A stretch of 64,000 nt of DNA, taken from positions 558,001-622,000 of the forward strand of contig JAINUG010000089.1 in the NCBI GenBank assembly GCA_029706075.1, read 5' to 3'. Made by a program: the position numbers and the translations under genes. Below are positions 24,750 through 35,245 of this stretch, piece by piece. Source of the stretch: Aldrovandia affinis. Lineage: Eukaryota; Chordata; Actinopteri; Notacanthiformes; Halosauridae. The notes under the pieces were generated by a model. It was not told the DNA's origin, ran no database searches, and saw only the letters and a program-made list of their open reading frames with translations. The stretch's first letter is position 1; every line of letters starts with the position of its first letter.

Positions 24750-25216
24750 CAATATCCTTATTATTATAAACCAATTTTCCTTCCTTATTCTTAATGCACT
24801 TAACCTCCTTAACTTTCCTTTTTCTACTACAATATTGAAAAAACTTCTTAGGATTACTTTTTGCATCTTGGGAAATTTTTATTTCAAACCGCCTTTTAGC
24901 TTATCTTATTTCCTTTTTAGCCTTAGCCCACATATTACAATAATCTAACTTGTTTCTCTCTGAGTTATCCTTTTTATATACTCTGTACAGTCACTTCTTT
25001 TGCCTTAAAATCTCCCATAAAGATTTAGTCATCCACTGCGGAGAGCTTTTTCATCCTATTTTTCCTTACTTTTGGGATGAATTTACACTGTACATCTACA
25101 ATATCCCTTTTAAATATTGTGCATTTTTCATTCACAGTTCTGCAATCTAGAAGTTTTACCCAATCTATATTACTTAAATTCTCTCTCATTTTATTAAAGT
25201 CAGCTCATCTAAAATC

Positions 25217-25640
25217 TTAAATTCTAGAGTTAGAGGAGCATGTCTTAACTTGCCAAAAAATATAAAAAAGAACTGCACTGTGGTCACTTGCCCCTAGTGG
25301 TTCTCCTACCTCTGTGTTGCAAATTCTATCAGGATTGTTACACAAAACCAGATCCAGTATTGATTTCCCTCTCGTAGGGTGAGTAACAGACTGTACCAAA
25401 AAGCAGTCATTGACCATATCTAAAAACTCCTCTTCACATTTGCCCTGACCTGTCACTATCTCCCAATTAATTCGCCCATTATTATCATCTCTCCTTCAGC
25501 ACAGGTTTGTTTTATGTTACCAAAGAGCATACTATTTATGTTACTGTCTGAAGCTGGAGGTCTATAGCATACTCCTATATTAAGGCCCTTTATTTTTTAT
25601 GCTTCTCGCATTTAAACACATGAACTTCAGAGCCTTACTC
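25217..25640 (-). pseudogene. CR1 ORF2, endonuclease remnant with internal deletion (copy A)
   Basis: The start of an APE-type endonuclease is visible as CLNARSIKNK near 25600. About 30 bases later the frame already reads GVCYRPP, a motif that normally lies far downstream. Then come LDLVLCNNPD and the terminal ASDHS motif (57-59 being SDH in the frame 25456-25217). Roughly 80-100 residues that would carry the early catalytic residues are therefore missing. Nicking activity would be lost. The deletion could be mutational or could have occurred before insertion. Confidence 0.75.
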
Positions 25641-25800
25641 ACACTTACATTGTCCTTCCCCTCCACACATAACTGTGCCAAACCACCTCTTATATCTCCA
25701 GATTTATTATACTCTGTGCTGGTATCTTCCATCTGGGCAGTCTGTACCTCCCTATCCATAATACTACGACTACTAATTTCCCTCCCTGCCCCCCCAGTCC

Positions 25801-26334
25801 CTAGTTTAAATATTCCTCCGCTACCCTGAGCATATGCTGGCCCAATGCATCTGTACCCCTCCGGTTCAAGTGTAGCCCGTCCCACTTGTACAGGTCACCC
25901 CTGTTCCAAAAGGAGTCCCAGTGCCCCATAAACCTGTACCCCTCTTTCCTGCACCAGGTTTGTAGCCACATGTTAAATCTCCATATAAAATTCTGCTTGC
26001 CTTTGCTAGCACGTGGTACTGGCAGAATTCCAGGGAAGACCACCGTGGAGGTTCTGCCCCTTAACTTTGATCCTAATTCTGTAAATTTGTCCTGCAGAAC
26101 CTCAAACCTACCCTTACCTATGTAATTGGTTCCAACATGGACCATGGCCACTGGATCCACCCCTGCTCTGGCCAGGAGCTTGTCCACGTGTTCCAGGAGG
26201 TCTCCAACCTGAGCACCAGGCAGGCAACATGCCATGTGAGATTCCTTTTCCCACGAACAGACTATACTGTCTATACCTCTAATTATAGAATCCCCCACTA
26301 CGATTAACTCCCTTTTCCTGGGTGGCATGGCCAC
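25801..26334 (-). pseudogene. CR1 ORF1 C-terminal half: SGNH/GDSL esterase domain (copy A)
   Basis: The 177-residue frame carries the SGNH hydrolase blocks: VVGDS with the nucleophile Ser16, the Gly-bearing LPGAQVGDL (39-47), VHVGTN with Asn70, and DGLHLN with Asp152 and His155. The esterase domain is typical of ORF1 proteins in CR1 and related LINE clades, where it is thought to help the RNA-protein particle contact lipids or nucleic acid. After Asn70 this copy has Tyr where Asp is usual (GTNYIG). The Met at 26334 is not the native start: the frame joins the upstream half (26759-26304) through a single-base frameshift around 26304-26334. All catalytic residues survive. Confidence 0.8.
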
Positions 26335-26759
26335 TCATCAGTCCTCCCACTCACAGAGGGCTGGGCCAGATCCTCTTCCTGCAAGGGCTGGAATTGGTTG
26401 GACACCACAATCTCTGGAGATGCTGCCCCTGCATGTGCATGCCCTTTTCTACGCTGGCACCCTAACGTCACCCAACTCTCTCTTCCTACCTGCTCTAGAG
26501 GCTCCCCCCTACCCTGCTTCGGCGTGCAGGCTAACTCTCTAAAGGGCGTACTAATTAGTTCCTGGAACCCTACAAATTCTGCAGGGCAGACGAGACCAGC
26601 AAGTTGGGCTTCGAGATCAAGAATCTTGCTCTCAAGATGCTTCACAAGCTGGCAACGGTCGCAGACAAAACCCTCCTGGAAGTCTCCTTCCAGAAACGGA
26701 AAGCGAATTAGAAAACTTTCGGTCCGGTTGTCTGTAGCAAGAGAGCTAGTAGCAGCCAA
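26304..26759 (-). pseudogene. CR1 ORF1 N-terminal half: Cys pair and coiled coil (copy A)
   Basis: The 151-residue frame starts at a plausible native Met. It shows FVCDRC (31-36), then LVKHLESKILDLEAQLAGL (38-56), a short leucine-rich coiled coil, then a polar linker with NQFQPLQEED. This arrangement matches CR1-type ORF1 proteins, in which the coiled coil supports self-association and RNA binding. The frame runs off into a stop just where the esterase frame starts, so a one-base indel separates the halves. Confidence 0.7.
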
Positions 26760-27225
26760 CCGAAACGGCTATACAATCAACTCTTGAAATATAAGAATTA
26801 AATTTAAGCCAACAAAAGCTAGTTAGCTATAGTATATTTCCCTGCTCTTGAATTTGCTCCCGAGAGGTGAAAAACCACAAAAAACCTTGCATCAGCTGGG
26901 TATAATGCCAAATCGGTAACTTTTTAACAAGCTTTCCAAAGCTAGACGAGGAAAAATGTGAAAATTCCCTCTCTGTCCCCTAACGGCAACAAACATTTAC
27001 CTTAACAGCAAATATTTTATCATTTTACCCTTTCTAATGATAAAACGCTGAACCCTAAGCAACAATACAAAACACAATCCAAATAAAATCCCGACAGCAA
27101 TAAAAAAATCCGCTCAAACTATCCGCACGTATGACACAGCAATCCCATCAGGCAAAGCCATTTCCCATCAAGCAAAGCAAATTCATAAAAAAGCAAAGCT
27201 GTAATGCAGAAGGAAAAGCACAGTT
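26760..27225 (-). promoter_or_regulatory. CR1 5' UTR / presumed internal promoter region (copy A)
   Basis: This stretch lies directly upstream of ORF1 on the minus strand and is not found beside the truncated copies. Near 27140-27200 the word GCAAAGC recurs three times at about 20-base spacing, with CCCATCAGGCAAAGCC and CCCATCAAGCAAAGC as the clearest pair. LINE 5' UTRs often contain such short repeats with promoter activity. That role here is inference. Confidence 0.4.
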
Positions 27226-29776
27226 GGAACAATCTTAAGATGAAAATTCATCGCTTCAGGTAGTGAATTAACTCATTTGATCAGACAGAGTTTATTAACT
27301 GTAAATCAAAGAATACAAATAGTTTACACTAGCCCCCTTTTTATACAGATATATTTTCTTTATAGTTTTATTCATGTGCTAGATGTCACAGGTCTGGAAT
27401 ACACTTTACAACGGTTAAGTATGTGTTCCCCTTTTTACAATACACAGAGGATGAGGAGAAAGAGGGAGAGAGAGGGAGAGAGAGGGAGAGATTGAAACAA
27501 TATTCCAATATTAAGGAGGGGTGGAGGTCTTCCCCCTTTTCTATTTGCTGTTATTGCTCACTTCCTTTGGTATAAAGTGCTCTACTTCCTGGAGCTGAGG
27601 CCCCTCTCTTCTAAAGGCGGTTATTAATTTGCACCAGTTTAATCAGCAACCAGAATTTACTGAGGAACATCGTGATGTATGAGGCTGGCTTCAGAATAGC
27701 GAATGAAGAGTTGATTCCTCTCCATCCATTCTTTAGCCGGTCTTCTTATAAATCCACAAGATCCATTGTTTTTTGGAGTGCAAAATGCCACAGAGACATT
27801 CTGATTAGTAAATTGCTACAGTTCATGCAATATTATACTTGTTATGAATAATATAGACGAGAAAGTAGCTTGAGAAACCAAAAAAATCCCTTTTTCAGGA
27901 AAATCTATTGTCTCGCTAGTCTAAATGAGAGTGTAGATTATTAAAGCTTGGGAACAAAGTGAAATAGATCACTTTTGGACCTCACATGGTAATCTTCTAA
28001 GGCCACTAAAAGCCAGCCATCCTTTGCATTTAAAGTGGTTTTATTCATCTATTTTAAAATCCGTTCCCTGATGGTTTCCATCCTCTGATGGTATGGCTAG
28101 CTACCAAGAAAATCCAATTCCTCATTTATATTATGCTAAGCATCTGAGAGCAAATAAGATTAGGCCCCTGTCATGTACATACAGAATTAAAACTTCCTTC
28201 TTGAAAAGCAATACACAATAGCTGGGGCTATCATCAGGCGAGTAACTGTACATTTATTTGTAAAATGTCAATGTGCACACGTTTCTGCTTTGAGGATCAG
28301 ACTATTTTATGAAAATATTTTCCCCTTCTTTGAATTGTCCCAAAGGCTGTGAAATTAAATATAATTAAACACTGAAAATGAAATTGATTGTTTACACTTC
28401 AGTAAATTTACCAGTAGTTTGAGTATAAAAACATGATCTAACAAACACAAAATGGGATGAAAAAAATAGCATATTTAATAGTATCTTTAAATTGAGCTTC
28501 AGTAGGACTTATATATCTTGCTATGAACTGCAGCAGTGCTGTTACATGGTAACTGAGTCAACCTGCAGCTGGTGTGAGCTGCACCATCTGTGAGCTGATT
28601 TTTATGTCAAATGCAATTCTGCAGTGGAAATTCTGCCAATTAAATTAGCTGCTTTTTCAACTATTGTGGTTTGTATTTAACTATGCGACTTCTGAAACTG
28701 GCATCCTCTTTATAAATGACACTGGTGTGTACTGAATTAGAAGAAAAAGTCCATTGTAATTGTTCATTTGCAGTATCTGCTGAATAGAAACTTCAATACA
28801 CCTTCATCATTTTGAGTTTCATATGTTTTCTATTTCTGTTACACACAGGTTGACTTCAGAAATATTTAATGACATTGTTAATAAAGGCAATATTTTCCAC
28901 TCTACTGAGATGGAATAACAAAATGCAAAATGTAATAATTGTATAATTGTACAATTACAGTACACATGCTTTATTAATAGTATAATCAGTAGACCACATT
29001 ATACAGGAAACATATGCTAATAGGAGAATTTCCAGTAGCAGCTTTTTGACAAGCATAAAAATGGCTGATCTTGTGCTTTTGGAAGACCTGCCTCAAAGCC
29101 AGAGACATTTCAAAGACTGCTGCAATTTCAATGCGGACCTTGTGGAATGGCTATTGAATTAAGTCTGCCTTGTACCAGCTGCGTTAGTTCTCCATTGCAA
29201 TGACTGCACTGCTCAGTTGCTGGATTTTGTTGTCAAAACTGGAGGGGAAGATATGTGAGGAAGTCTGTGCTCTCCCGAATTGAGTATGTTGCAGCAAACT
29301 GGGAGACAGGTCGACAATTATGAACGAGCATTCCAAATTTGGGAATAATGAAAGTAAATAGGGATGAAAAGTTGATAAATTAGGAAGGTTCCCGAACATT
29401 CACACCACAGACTGTAGTCGTATTACAGTTAAAGCTTCATTCTGTAATGGAGTTCAGCCTTGGTAATAGAAATCAATACCACTCCATTAATGGGTAGGTG
29501 ATATGCCAGGCCAGGCTGCACCTGCAGGGTTTTCAGCCAAATGGGCAGATGGTGCCCACAAACTGGTTCACCGTGCAGAACCGCAGCAACATTGATATGC
29601 TCCAGAACAGAGGACCTCTGAGAGATGGGTGGCTCATTGATAAATACAATGAAACCAACCCCTGAGTGCCACTAGTATCAGATTAAGAAAATCAATCATC
29701 TTCCCATTGGTGAAAGGGGAGGAGGGGGGTTCACCCTTTAAACACCTGGCTGATGACCCTCCAGACAAATCCCTCA
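27226..29776. other. Gene-free AT-rich stretch
   Basis: No gene is recognised. A GAGAGG-type purine tract lies at 27459-27490. The remainder is AT-rich and single-copy-looking, with only short frames. Confidence 0.5.
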
Positions 29777-30948
29777 GGGCCAAATTTACTAAGATAGTGG
29801 CAGTGCAAAGACGGTGGCTATTTTGTTGTGGCTACTTTGCGGTCCCAAATAGCGACACATTAATGACCAATTTACTAAGACTGGTTCTAATTATGCAATC
29901 AAAGAAATAAAACCCCCTCATTCGCAATTTGCATTGGGATACACCCATAAAAAAGGTCTGAAGCAATATCGCTCGCTTACACGTCCAGATCACAAAACAC
30001 AAAGAAATGGATACGGAGCAGCGAAAGAGCCATGAGAAAAGAAAACTTAGAGATGCAGATTAGGAAATAGAGATAATGGTCAAAACAGTTATAGTTACAA
30101 AAAAGCGGCATTGCAAAAATACATAATTCGTTAGGCATAACAAAACATTCAGTAGATGATGTAAAGAAAACAAACAACTAACGATGTAAAGAAAATATGA
30201 CATGGCGTTAGGCCACGTCCAAAAGAAAAAACTTTCCTACAACATCATGTGGGAAATAGACTGGTGGTGGTCCAACCAAGGAAATAATAGAATAAGAATA
30301 AATAATAGAAATGGGTTAACTTGTGATGGGAGAAGGCCACAGAGCGTCTGAAAGTAAAACTGTATTCCCGATTCATTCTATACCCTCCTGACCGCATACA
30401 CACAATAAGATGATTGTTCAAATTCAGAACTGTGTTTTTATACTGACTGCTAGCTGATGACAAATACTTTCATATAATTATTATTTCAAGTTGTAGTAAA
30501 TAATACGTATGCTATATAGAATATATATGTAAAAGGATTTGACTAAGCTGTCTGTAGATACAGGTCTTCCTGAAAATAAAGCTGTCGTGACATGACAGCG
30601 ACTAGCACCTCGTAAAGCGCAATACAAAACATGATTGTGAAATACCTAGGCGACATCAGCACTCATAAAATACCACCTGGTTTCAAGAGAGGAGAGTCGC
30701 AATTACGGCATGCTTTAGTACATCGGACAAAATACTTAATCAACCTAATTTACTAAATCTCCACCCTGTTTACCCTATGTACACATACGCATGAACAGAT
30801 TTAACTATTAATCTAAAGGAAAGTCGCAAAGAGACTTAACTCCCGCAAATGACATCATAATATCAATGTTACCCCTTGCGATTGCTTAGTAAATCTGACA
30901 TAAATATTGTGACCTTGTAGCGACTGCTTTTGTGTTCGAATCTGGCCC
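29777..30948 (+). mobile_element. Decayed PIF/Harbinger-like DNA transposon (1172 bp)
   Basis: The left end reads GGGCCAAATTTACTAAGATA. The reverse complement of the right end reads GGGCCAGATTCGAACAC. The inverted match is 9 of 10 bases at the tips. TCA flanks both sides (29774-29776 and 30949-30951), a 3-bp duplication as Harbinger transposases make. AATTTACTAAG words recur inside both ends (29867, 30743, and inverted near 30888). At 30009 an ATG opens a Lys/Arg-rich frame ending RKLRDAD, then after a stop EIEIMVKTV, which resembles the start of the Myb/SANT-like protein that accompanies Harbinger transposases. No transposase is visible. Family assignment is moderate: the duplication is short and is TCA rather than the usual TWA. 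Confidence 0.5.
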
Positions 30949-31266
30949 TCAGACTCCACAAGAGATGTGTCCAGAGGGTTCACAGTCCCACACGGTCTAT
31001 AGCGCAGTCAATAGCATACTCTAAAGTGCTTGCCAAAGGGTCGCTGGGCCTACCTGGTCTATGCAGGAGGCCCACTTTTTTTATCGTCTTTTTCATTCTC
31101 AATTTTGAATGCCCAAATATATTTGTAAGCCCCTGTCACATCACTACAAACTCCTCCTGTCAAGAGTACCCTTCTTGCTCATCTGGTGTGGGCACCTGAT
31201 AGACCAGAGGTGTCCCTGTTTTGCGATGAGACCATCTCTGCGTGATGCTACATGATGCGTGATCCA
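30949..31266. other. Gene-free spacer
   Basis: Nothing firmly recognisable. TGTCCAGAGGGTTCACAGTC and CCTGGTCTATGCAGGAGGCC vaguely recall SINE heads, but no A/B box pair can be aligned. Confidence 0.4.
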
Positions 31267-31610
31267 GATTCAATACTAGACTAGCCAGAGTTTGATACCA
31301 GACCATAGATTCATCGGTCAGGGTTCGATACCAGACCGTAGAGTGCGTTGGTCAGGGTTCAATACCAGGCAGCATTCGATACAAGACCATAGAGTGTGTA
31401 GGTCAGGATTAGATACCAGACCGTAGAGTGCATGGGTCAGGATTCGATACCAGACCATAAGAGTGCATGGGTCAGGATTCGATACCAGGCGATTCGATAC
31501 CAGACCATAGAGTGCATCGGTCAGGATTCAATACCAGACCATAGAGTGCATCAGTCTGGAATAGACACCAGACAGGATTCGATACCAGACCATAGAGTGC
31601 ATCACTACAC
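31267..31610 (+). repeat. Minisatellite, 34-bp unit with a B-box-like core
   Basis: About a dozen units of the form GATTCGATACCAGACC plus ATAGAGTGCATGGGTCAG follow head to tail. Most are 34 or 35 bp. Three shortened units of 15-17 bp are interspersed, near 31356, 31476 and 31561. Several units read GGTTCGATACC or GATTCGATACC, close to the polymerase III B-box consensus GGTTCGANNCC. A related single sequence, CTGGGTTTGATACTAGGCCG, lies at 50564-50583, so the unit probably arose from a dispersed repeat. It is not a CRISPR array: the units adjoin with no unique spacers, and this is a eukaryotic genome. Confidence 0.85.
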
Positions 31611-32020
31611 TACACCATACCCCCTGTAGGGCCATTTATTTACAAGCCAGAGAAGATGTGCAAGTTCATCATGGCTAGCTATGTGCTTCACAGCATTTCC
31701 CTGAAGCATGGGCTCCTATGTGACCCAATGACCCCCATGCCAAACAACCTCCCGCATGCCTGCCAATGCAGAGCAGGCTTGAGATCATACGATTGTGATG
31801 TGCTACAGGCAAGTTGCACTAATACTGCGCAGTGTTATCTTTTAATATCCCGGATTGGGGGGGGACCTTTCATCTTACAAAATGTATGTTTTCATCTTCT
31901 TTTGATGTTTAATTGGCTACCCTGCAAAGACGTGTTATCCTGTTAGACAAAAAAATGTTTGATTATCAGTGCTTTCATTTTTCTTGTAACAATTTGGCAA
32001 CACCGGTGCACAAGCTGCTT
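31611..32020. other. Gene-free stretch
   Basis: No gene is recognised. The plus-strand frame 31656-31946 (96 codons) shows no domain. Confidence 0.45.
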
Positions 32021-32235
32021 TTAGGAAGTGGTTACTGTAGCCTCATTTAGCATGTTACAGAGATTATTAAGCTGATGAGGTACTGGCACATCGATGCCTG
32101 CCCCTCTTTGCAGGGCAGCAATAAGTAACACGTTTGAGGATTTTATGAGGGTCTGAATGACCAGAAAAGTCTTCCTGCTGCCCAGAACTCTCTGTACCTG
32201 CATCAACACCTCCAGCAGTGCTCTGACAGAGCTAT
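32021..32235 (-). other. Possible unrecognised coding exon
   Basis: On the minus strand an open frame of about 70-80 codons reads helix-like with normal amino-acid balance (SSVRALLEVLMQVQRVLG, then VIQTLIKSSNVLLIAALQRG, then VPVPHQLNNLCNMLNEATV). A possible acceptor TTAG lies just upstream, near 32248-32251. At the other end either a stop follows or splicing could occur at ACAGTAAC. I do not recognise the protein. The DNA is compact and GC-balanced compared with its surroundings, so it might be an exon or a conserved noncoding element that is open by chance. Confidence 0.2.
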
Positions 32236-32789
32236 GGAGCTCCCACTAACCTAATCTGTTCAAGAAACAAACTGGCTGTGTTTCTTGTCATGTGTCTTGG
32301 GTATTAACAGAAGCCAAACTAATGCTGTGATCAAAGTAAAAACCCTGAGCATCAGGGTTGGAGGGAGAGCTCGGCAAACGGGAGTGATGGGTCAAGTCTG
32401 GGACACCCTGTCCTTCCCACGGTTGCCATGATGCTGTACTTGTGCTCAAATCTTTCACTTTATAGCATCTGCTTCAGAGAGTGTCTGGCTCTCTGATGTG
32501 GCACCATTGATCGGAGGCACAATCTGCTTCCTAGCAGCAGTTCTGGTCTGGCTGAGAGGACCAAAAACACTTTTGTTTTCCACTCCACCGCAAGGGCAGT
32601 CATGCGTGTTTCAGTTTAATAAAAAAAGAGCAAAAACAATTCCCCCTTACTGCAAGGCCAATGTATTTTGTGATCGGTATATTGTATTATTTGATGGCTT
32701 TAAAAGTGATGATATTACCATAAGGTACTATATGTTGCTAATTGGGAGAGCAATGTTCCTTGCTCACCATTTGAAAAAACATCAACTAC
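32236..32789. other. Gene-free stretch
   Basis: No gene is recognised. The plus-strand frame 32498-32896 is only meaningful in its last 35 codons, where it enters the CR1 fragment. Confidence 0.5.
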
Positions 32790-33646
32790 TACTTGATGTA
32801 AGGACAACTAAATTGGTACCTGGTATGAAAGATAAAAGTTATGAGGATAGACTTAAGGCACTCAATCTATTTAAGCTTAGCAAATCGGAGACTTAGGGGG
32901 GATTTGATTGAGGATTTTAAATTCCTAAAAGGGATTAACAAAGTGAACTACCAAAGATTTTTAAGATAGGTTCGGTTAGCAGAACAAAAGGGCACAGGTG
33001 GAAATTAGTTCAAGGCTCTTTAAAATTTAAAAAAAAAAAAAAAGATTTTTATCCTGTCTTTCTCCCCCAATTTGGTAGCTAATTACACCCGCTATTTTCA
33101 GGTCAATCCCTCCCTCATAGTTCGCTGCCATAGCCCTGTGACCGGCGGCAACAAAGGCAAAGTATCGTCTCCTCCGAGACGGCACTCGCCAAGCACTCAC
33201 CAAGTCAAAGACCGTAACTCTGGCACCCCAAAACCACTCCTGTGCACAGCAAACAATTTGTCGCAGCAAACATCCCTCCTCCCTGGGGCCGGCAGCCAAT
33301 TGCCACCCCCAGTGGCACTCTCGGGCAGAGCCGACTCTGGCGCGGCTGGGGAATTCAACCCCGGTTGCCGTGGCCAGTGTCGGACGTTGAAACCACTAGA
33401 CCACGCAGGAGGCCCTGTGTTAAAGGCTAATTCTGCACAGGTATTAGGACGTTTTCTTTACACAGAGAGTTGCCAATATCTGGAACAGCTTGCCAGGTCG
33501 GGTAGTTGAGGCAGAAACACTTAGGCTATTCAAGTCCAGGCTAGATGCAGTACTAGATGCTCTTTAGATTAGGACATGACAAGTCTAGATGGGCTGAATG
33601 GCCCCTTCTTGTCATTATGTATTCTTATGTTCTTATGTTCTTATGT
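32790..33646 (+). mobile_element. CR1 3' fragment, copy B, split by a SINE
   Basis: The left part (32790-33026) encodes the end of ORF2 with TTKLVPGMKDKSYEDRLKA and LFKLSK before a stop. After the inserted SINE (33027-33418) the 3' UTR resumes with TTAAAGGCTAATTCTGCAC, runs through CTAGATGGGCTGAATGGCC and ends in TTCTTATG units at 33622-33646. The copy is 5'-truncated, as most CR1 copies are. Its orientation is opposite to copies A and C. Confidence 0.85.
33027..33418 (-). mobile_element. tRNA-derived SINE, family S2, copy 1 (inside CR1 copy B)
   Basis: On the minus strand it begins GGGCCTCCTGCGTGGTCTAG with A box TGGTCTAGTGG and B box GGGTTGAATTCC. It continues through a body with CCCAGGGAGGAGGGATG and ends with GGTGTAATTAGCTACCAAA, GGGGGAGAAAGACAGG and a T-rich tail. 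The CR1 text continues directly on either side. TTTAAA before it and TTAAA after it may be the remains of the target duplication. Related copies lie at 53208-53605, 59936-60277 and, truncated, 49535-49830. Confidence 0.8.
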
Positions 33647-35245
33647 AAGTGTGGGGCATAAATGATAAACCCCAGCCAATTAGCATTCCACATTGGGAAT
33701 AAGGGAATAAAAACATAAATAAAAATAAATCTCAATTGAATTTTACATAAACAATCTACAATTTTCATACAAGAATACATGTAATAGCATTTCCATACAC
33801 AAATGATATATCACACAGATTTAGAATCTGCAGTATGGACTAAGTCATTTTAATGCAACATGGTATAGTAGTTTTTACTTGCAGTAAACAGATAAGTATG
33901 TTTATTAATAAAGCAATACAACAATATCAGGTTTGGGTATAGTCAGTTAAATCCAGGTGGGTCAGACTTGTGCACACCACTCAGCCAAAATCAATGAACA
34001 AATGTATTTGTTTCAGTAATGGCATAAATGTTTTTGCCTCATATTTTGAGCAGATTATTAATTGAGTCTATTCATTTTACCTCAAGTTTTAATGTTAGGG
34101 TTTGACCAACAAGCACCATTATATTTTACTCTCCTTCAACTGGAGAGTGAAAATCACATTTTACTTTTGTTCTGCAGTGAAAATAGCTTGCTATTCCTTC
34201 ACAAAGTGCACTAGTTTCACAAGAGGCAGAAATTTAAATCAAAGCTTGGAGGAGAATGACAATGGTGGATCTTTTTTCACCCCATCGCCCACACCCCCAC
34301 CCTCACCCCCATCCAGCAAAAAAACAACAACAACCTTACAGGGAGTTACATCATTTTTCAAAAGGTTTTAAGGCTTTCAGTTTTCAGTTAGTGACAGTTC
34401 TCTTTCTAGTCCCTATAAAGGCAATATTTCCCAGTCTAAAGCTTAGTTTCTCTTTATAACAGGCCTTTAATATTATGTGGAGCATCCTACTGGGCTGGGA
34501 GACAGGATGTGTGCAGTTGTGAGGTGGTTCATCTGGGAGTATGCTAGATGCAAGCAAGCGATGGTGTGTGTGTGTGTGAGAGAGTAGGGCATCACTGATG
34601 GCAGTTACGCTACATCAGCCATCTTTACTCTAGTCAACGATTCAGATGCCATATTACATTATTTATCAATGAATTCCAACACATACAACACATTCAGTTC
34701 TACTGAACTGCTATTGTGTCTGTCAGACTATAAAAGACAAGCTCCTTACAAAAAACTATATAGTTCAGTATCCCAGTTATGGATCCTTATTTATTTGTTA
34801 TTTATAAGGAGCTGTTTTAGGTAATCTTTTAACTATTGTTTAAATGTGTTTTTAGGATCTTCATTTAGCCAAATCTAGTGTCTATTATTGTACTTGTCCT
34901 TATCCCAAAGTGAGATATCTTCCATCTTAGAACGATCTTCTCTAAAAGAGAAAATTAGTAGTTTTTTTCTTAATGGAGACAACAACTGTCTTCCTTTTGG
35001 CAGACAGAATTTTCAGCACGTCTAAAGAACAAAAGTAGTGATCCTGTTTTGTCGCAAGAGCAAGCCAAATTGAGAGTTCCAATGTTTTCTATGCCATCGT
35101 TTCTTCATATCGCCAACAACAGCAAAGATGTCACTCTCCTGGGTCTATGAGATATATGAGTATGTTTCACATAGGAAGGTTTTGTATCCTCGTGATGGTA
35201 AATCTTTGCTACATGCTGAAATTTGTCTATGGTTCTAGCCAATTA
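33647..35245. other. Gene-free AT-rich stretch
   Basis: No gene is recognised. A C-rich tract of CCCCCA-type units lies at 34278-34314 and a short GT run at 34563-34580. Confidence 0.5.

Larger units (their letters stand above)
23121..27225 (-). mobile_element. Near-full-length CR1 LINE, copy A (about 4.1 kb)
   Basis: In minus-strand order it holds a 5' UTR (about 27225-26760), ORF1 with an SGNH esterase, ORF2 with a damaged endonuclease and a reverse transcriptase, a 3' UTR, and terminal units of TTCTTATG at 23121-23148. CR1 elements in birds end in a comparable octamer, which supports the assignment. Full CR1 elements are about 4.5 kb. The difference is largely explained by a deletion inside the endonuclease. 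Frameshifts and stops break ORF1 and ORF2, so the copy cannot move by itself. Copies B (32790-33646) and C (35246-37436) belong to the same or a close subfamily. The 5' limit is set by where CR1-like sequence seems to fade and is uncertain. Confidence 0.85.

Noticed and set aside
26398-26787. 129-codon plus-strand frame
   Set aside because: Antisense shadow of CR1 ORF1.
31267-31610. CRISPR-like regular repeat
   Set aside because: The units adjoin without unique spacers and the genome is vertebrate; this is a minisatellite.
33072-33509. 145-codon plus-strand frame
   Set aside because: It reads antisense through a SINE and into the CR1 3' UTR; it is an artefact.
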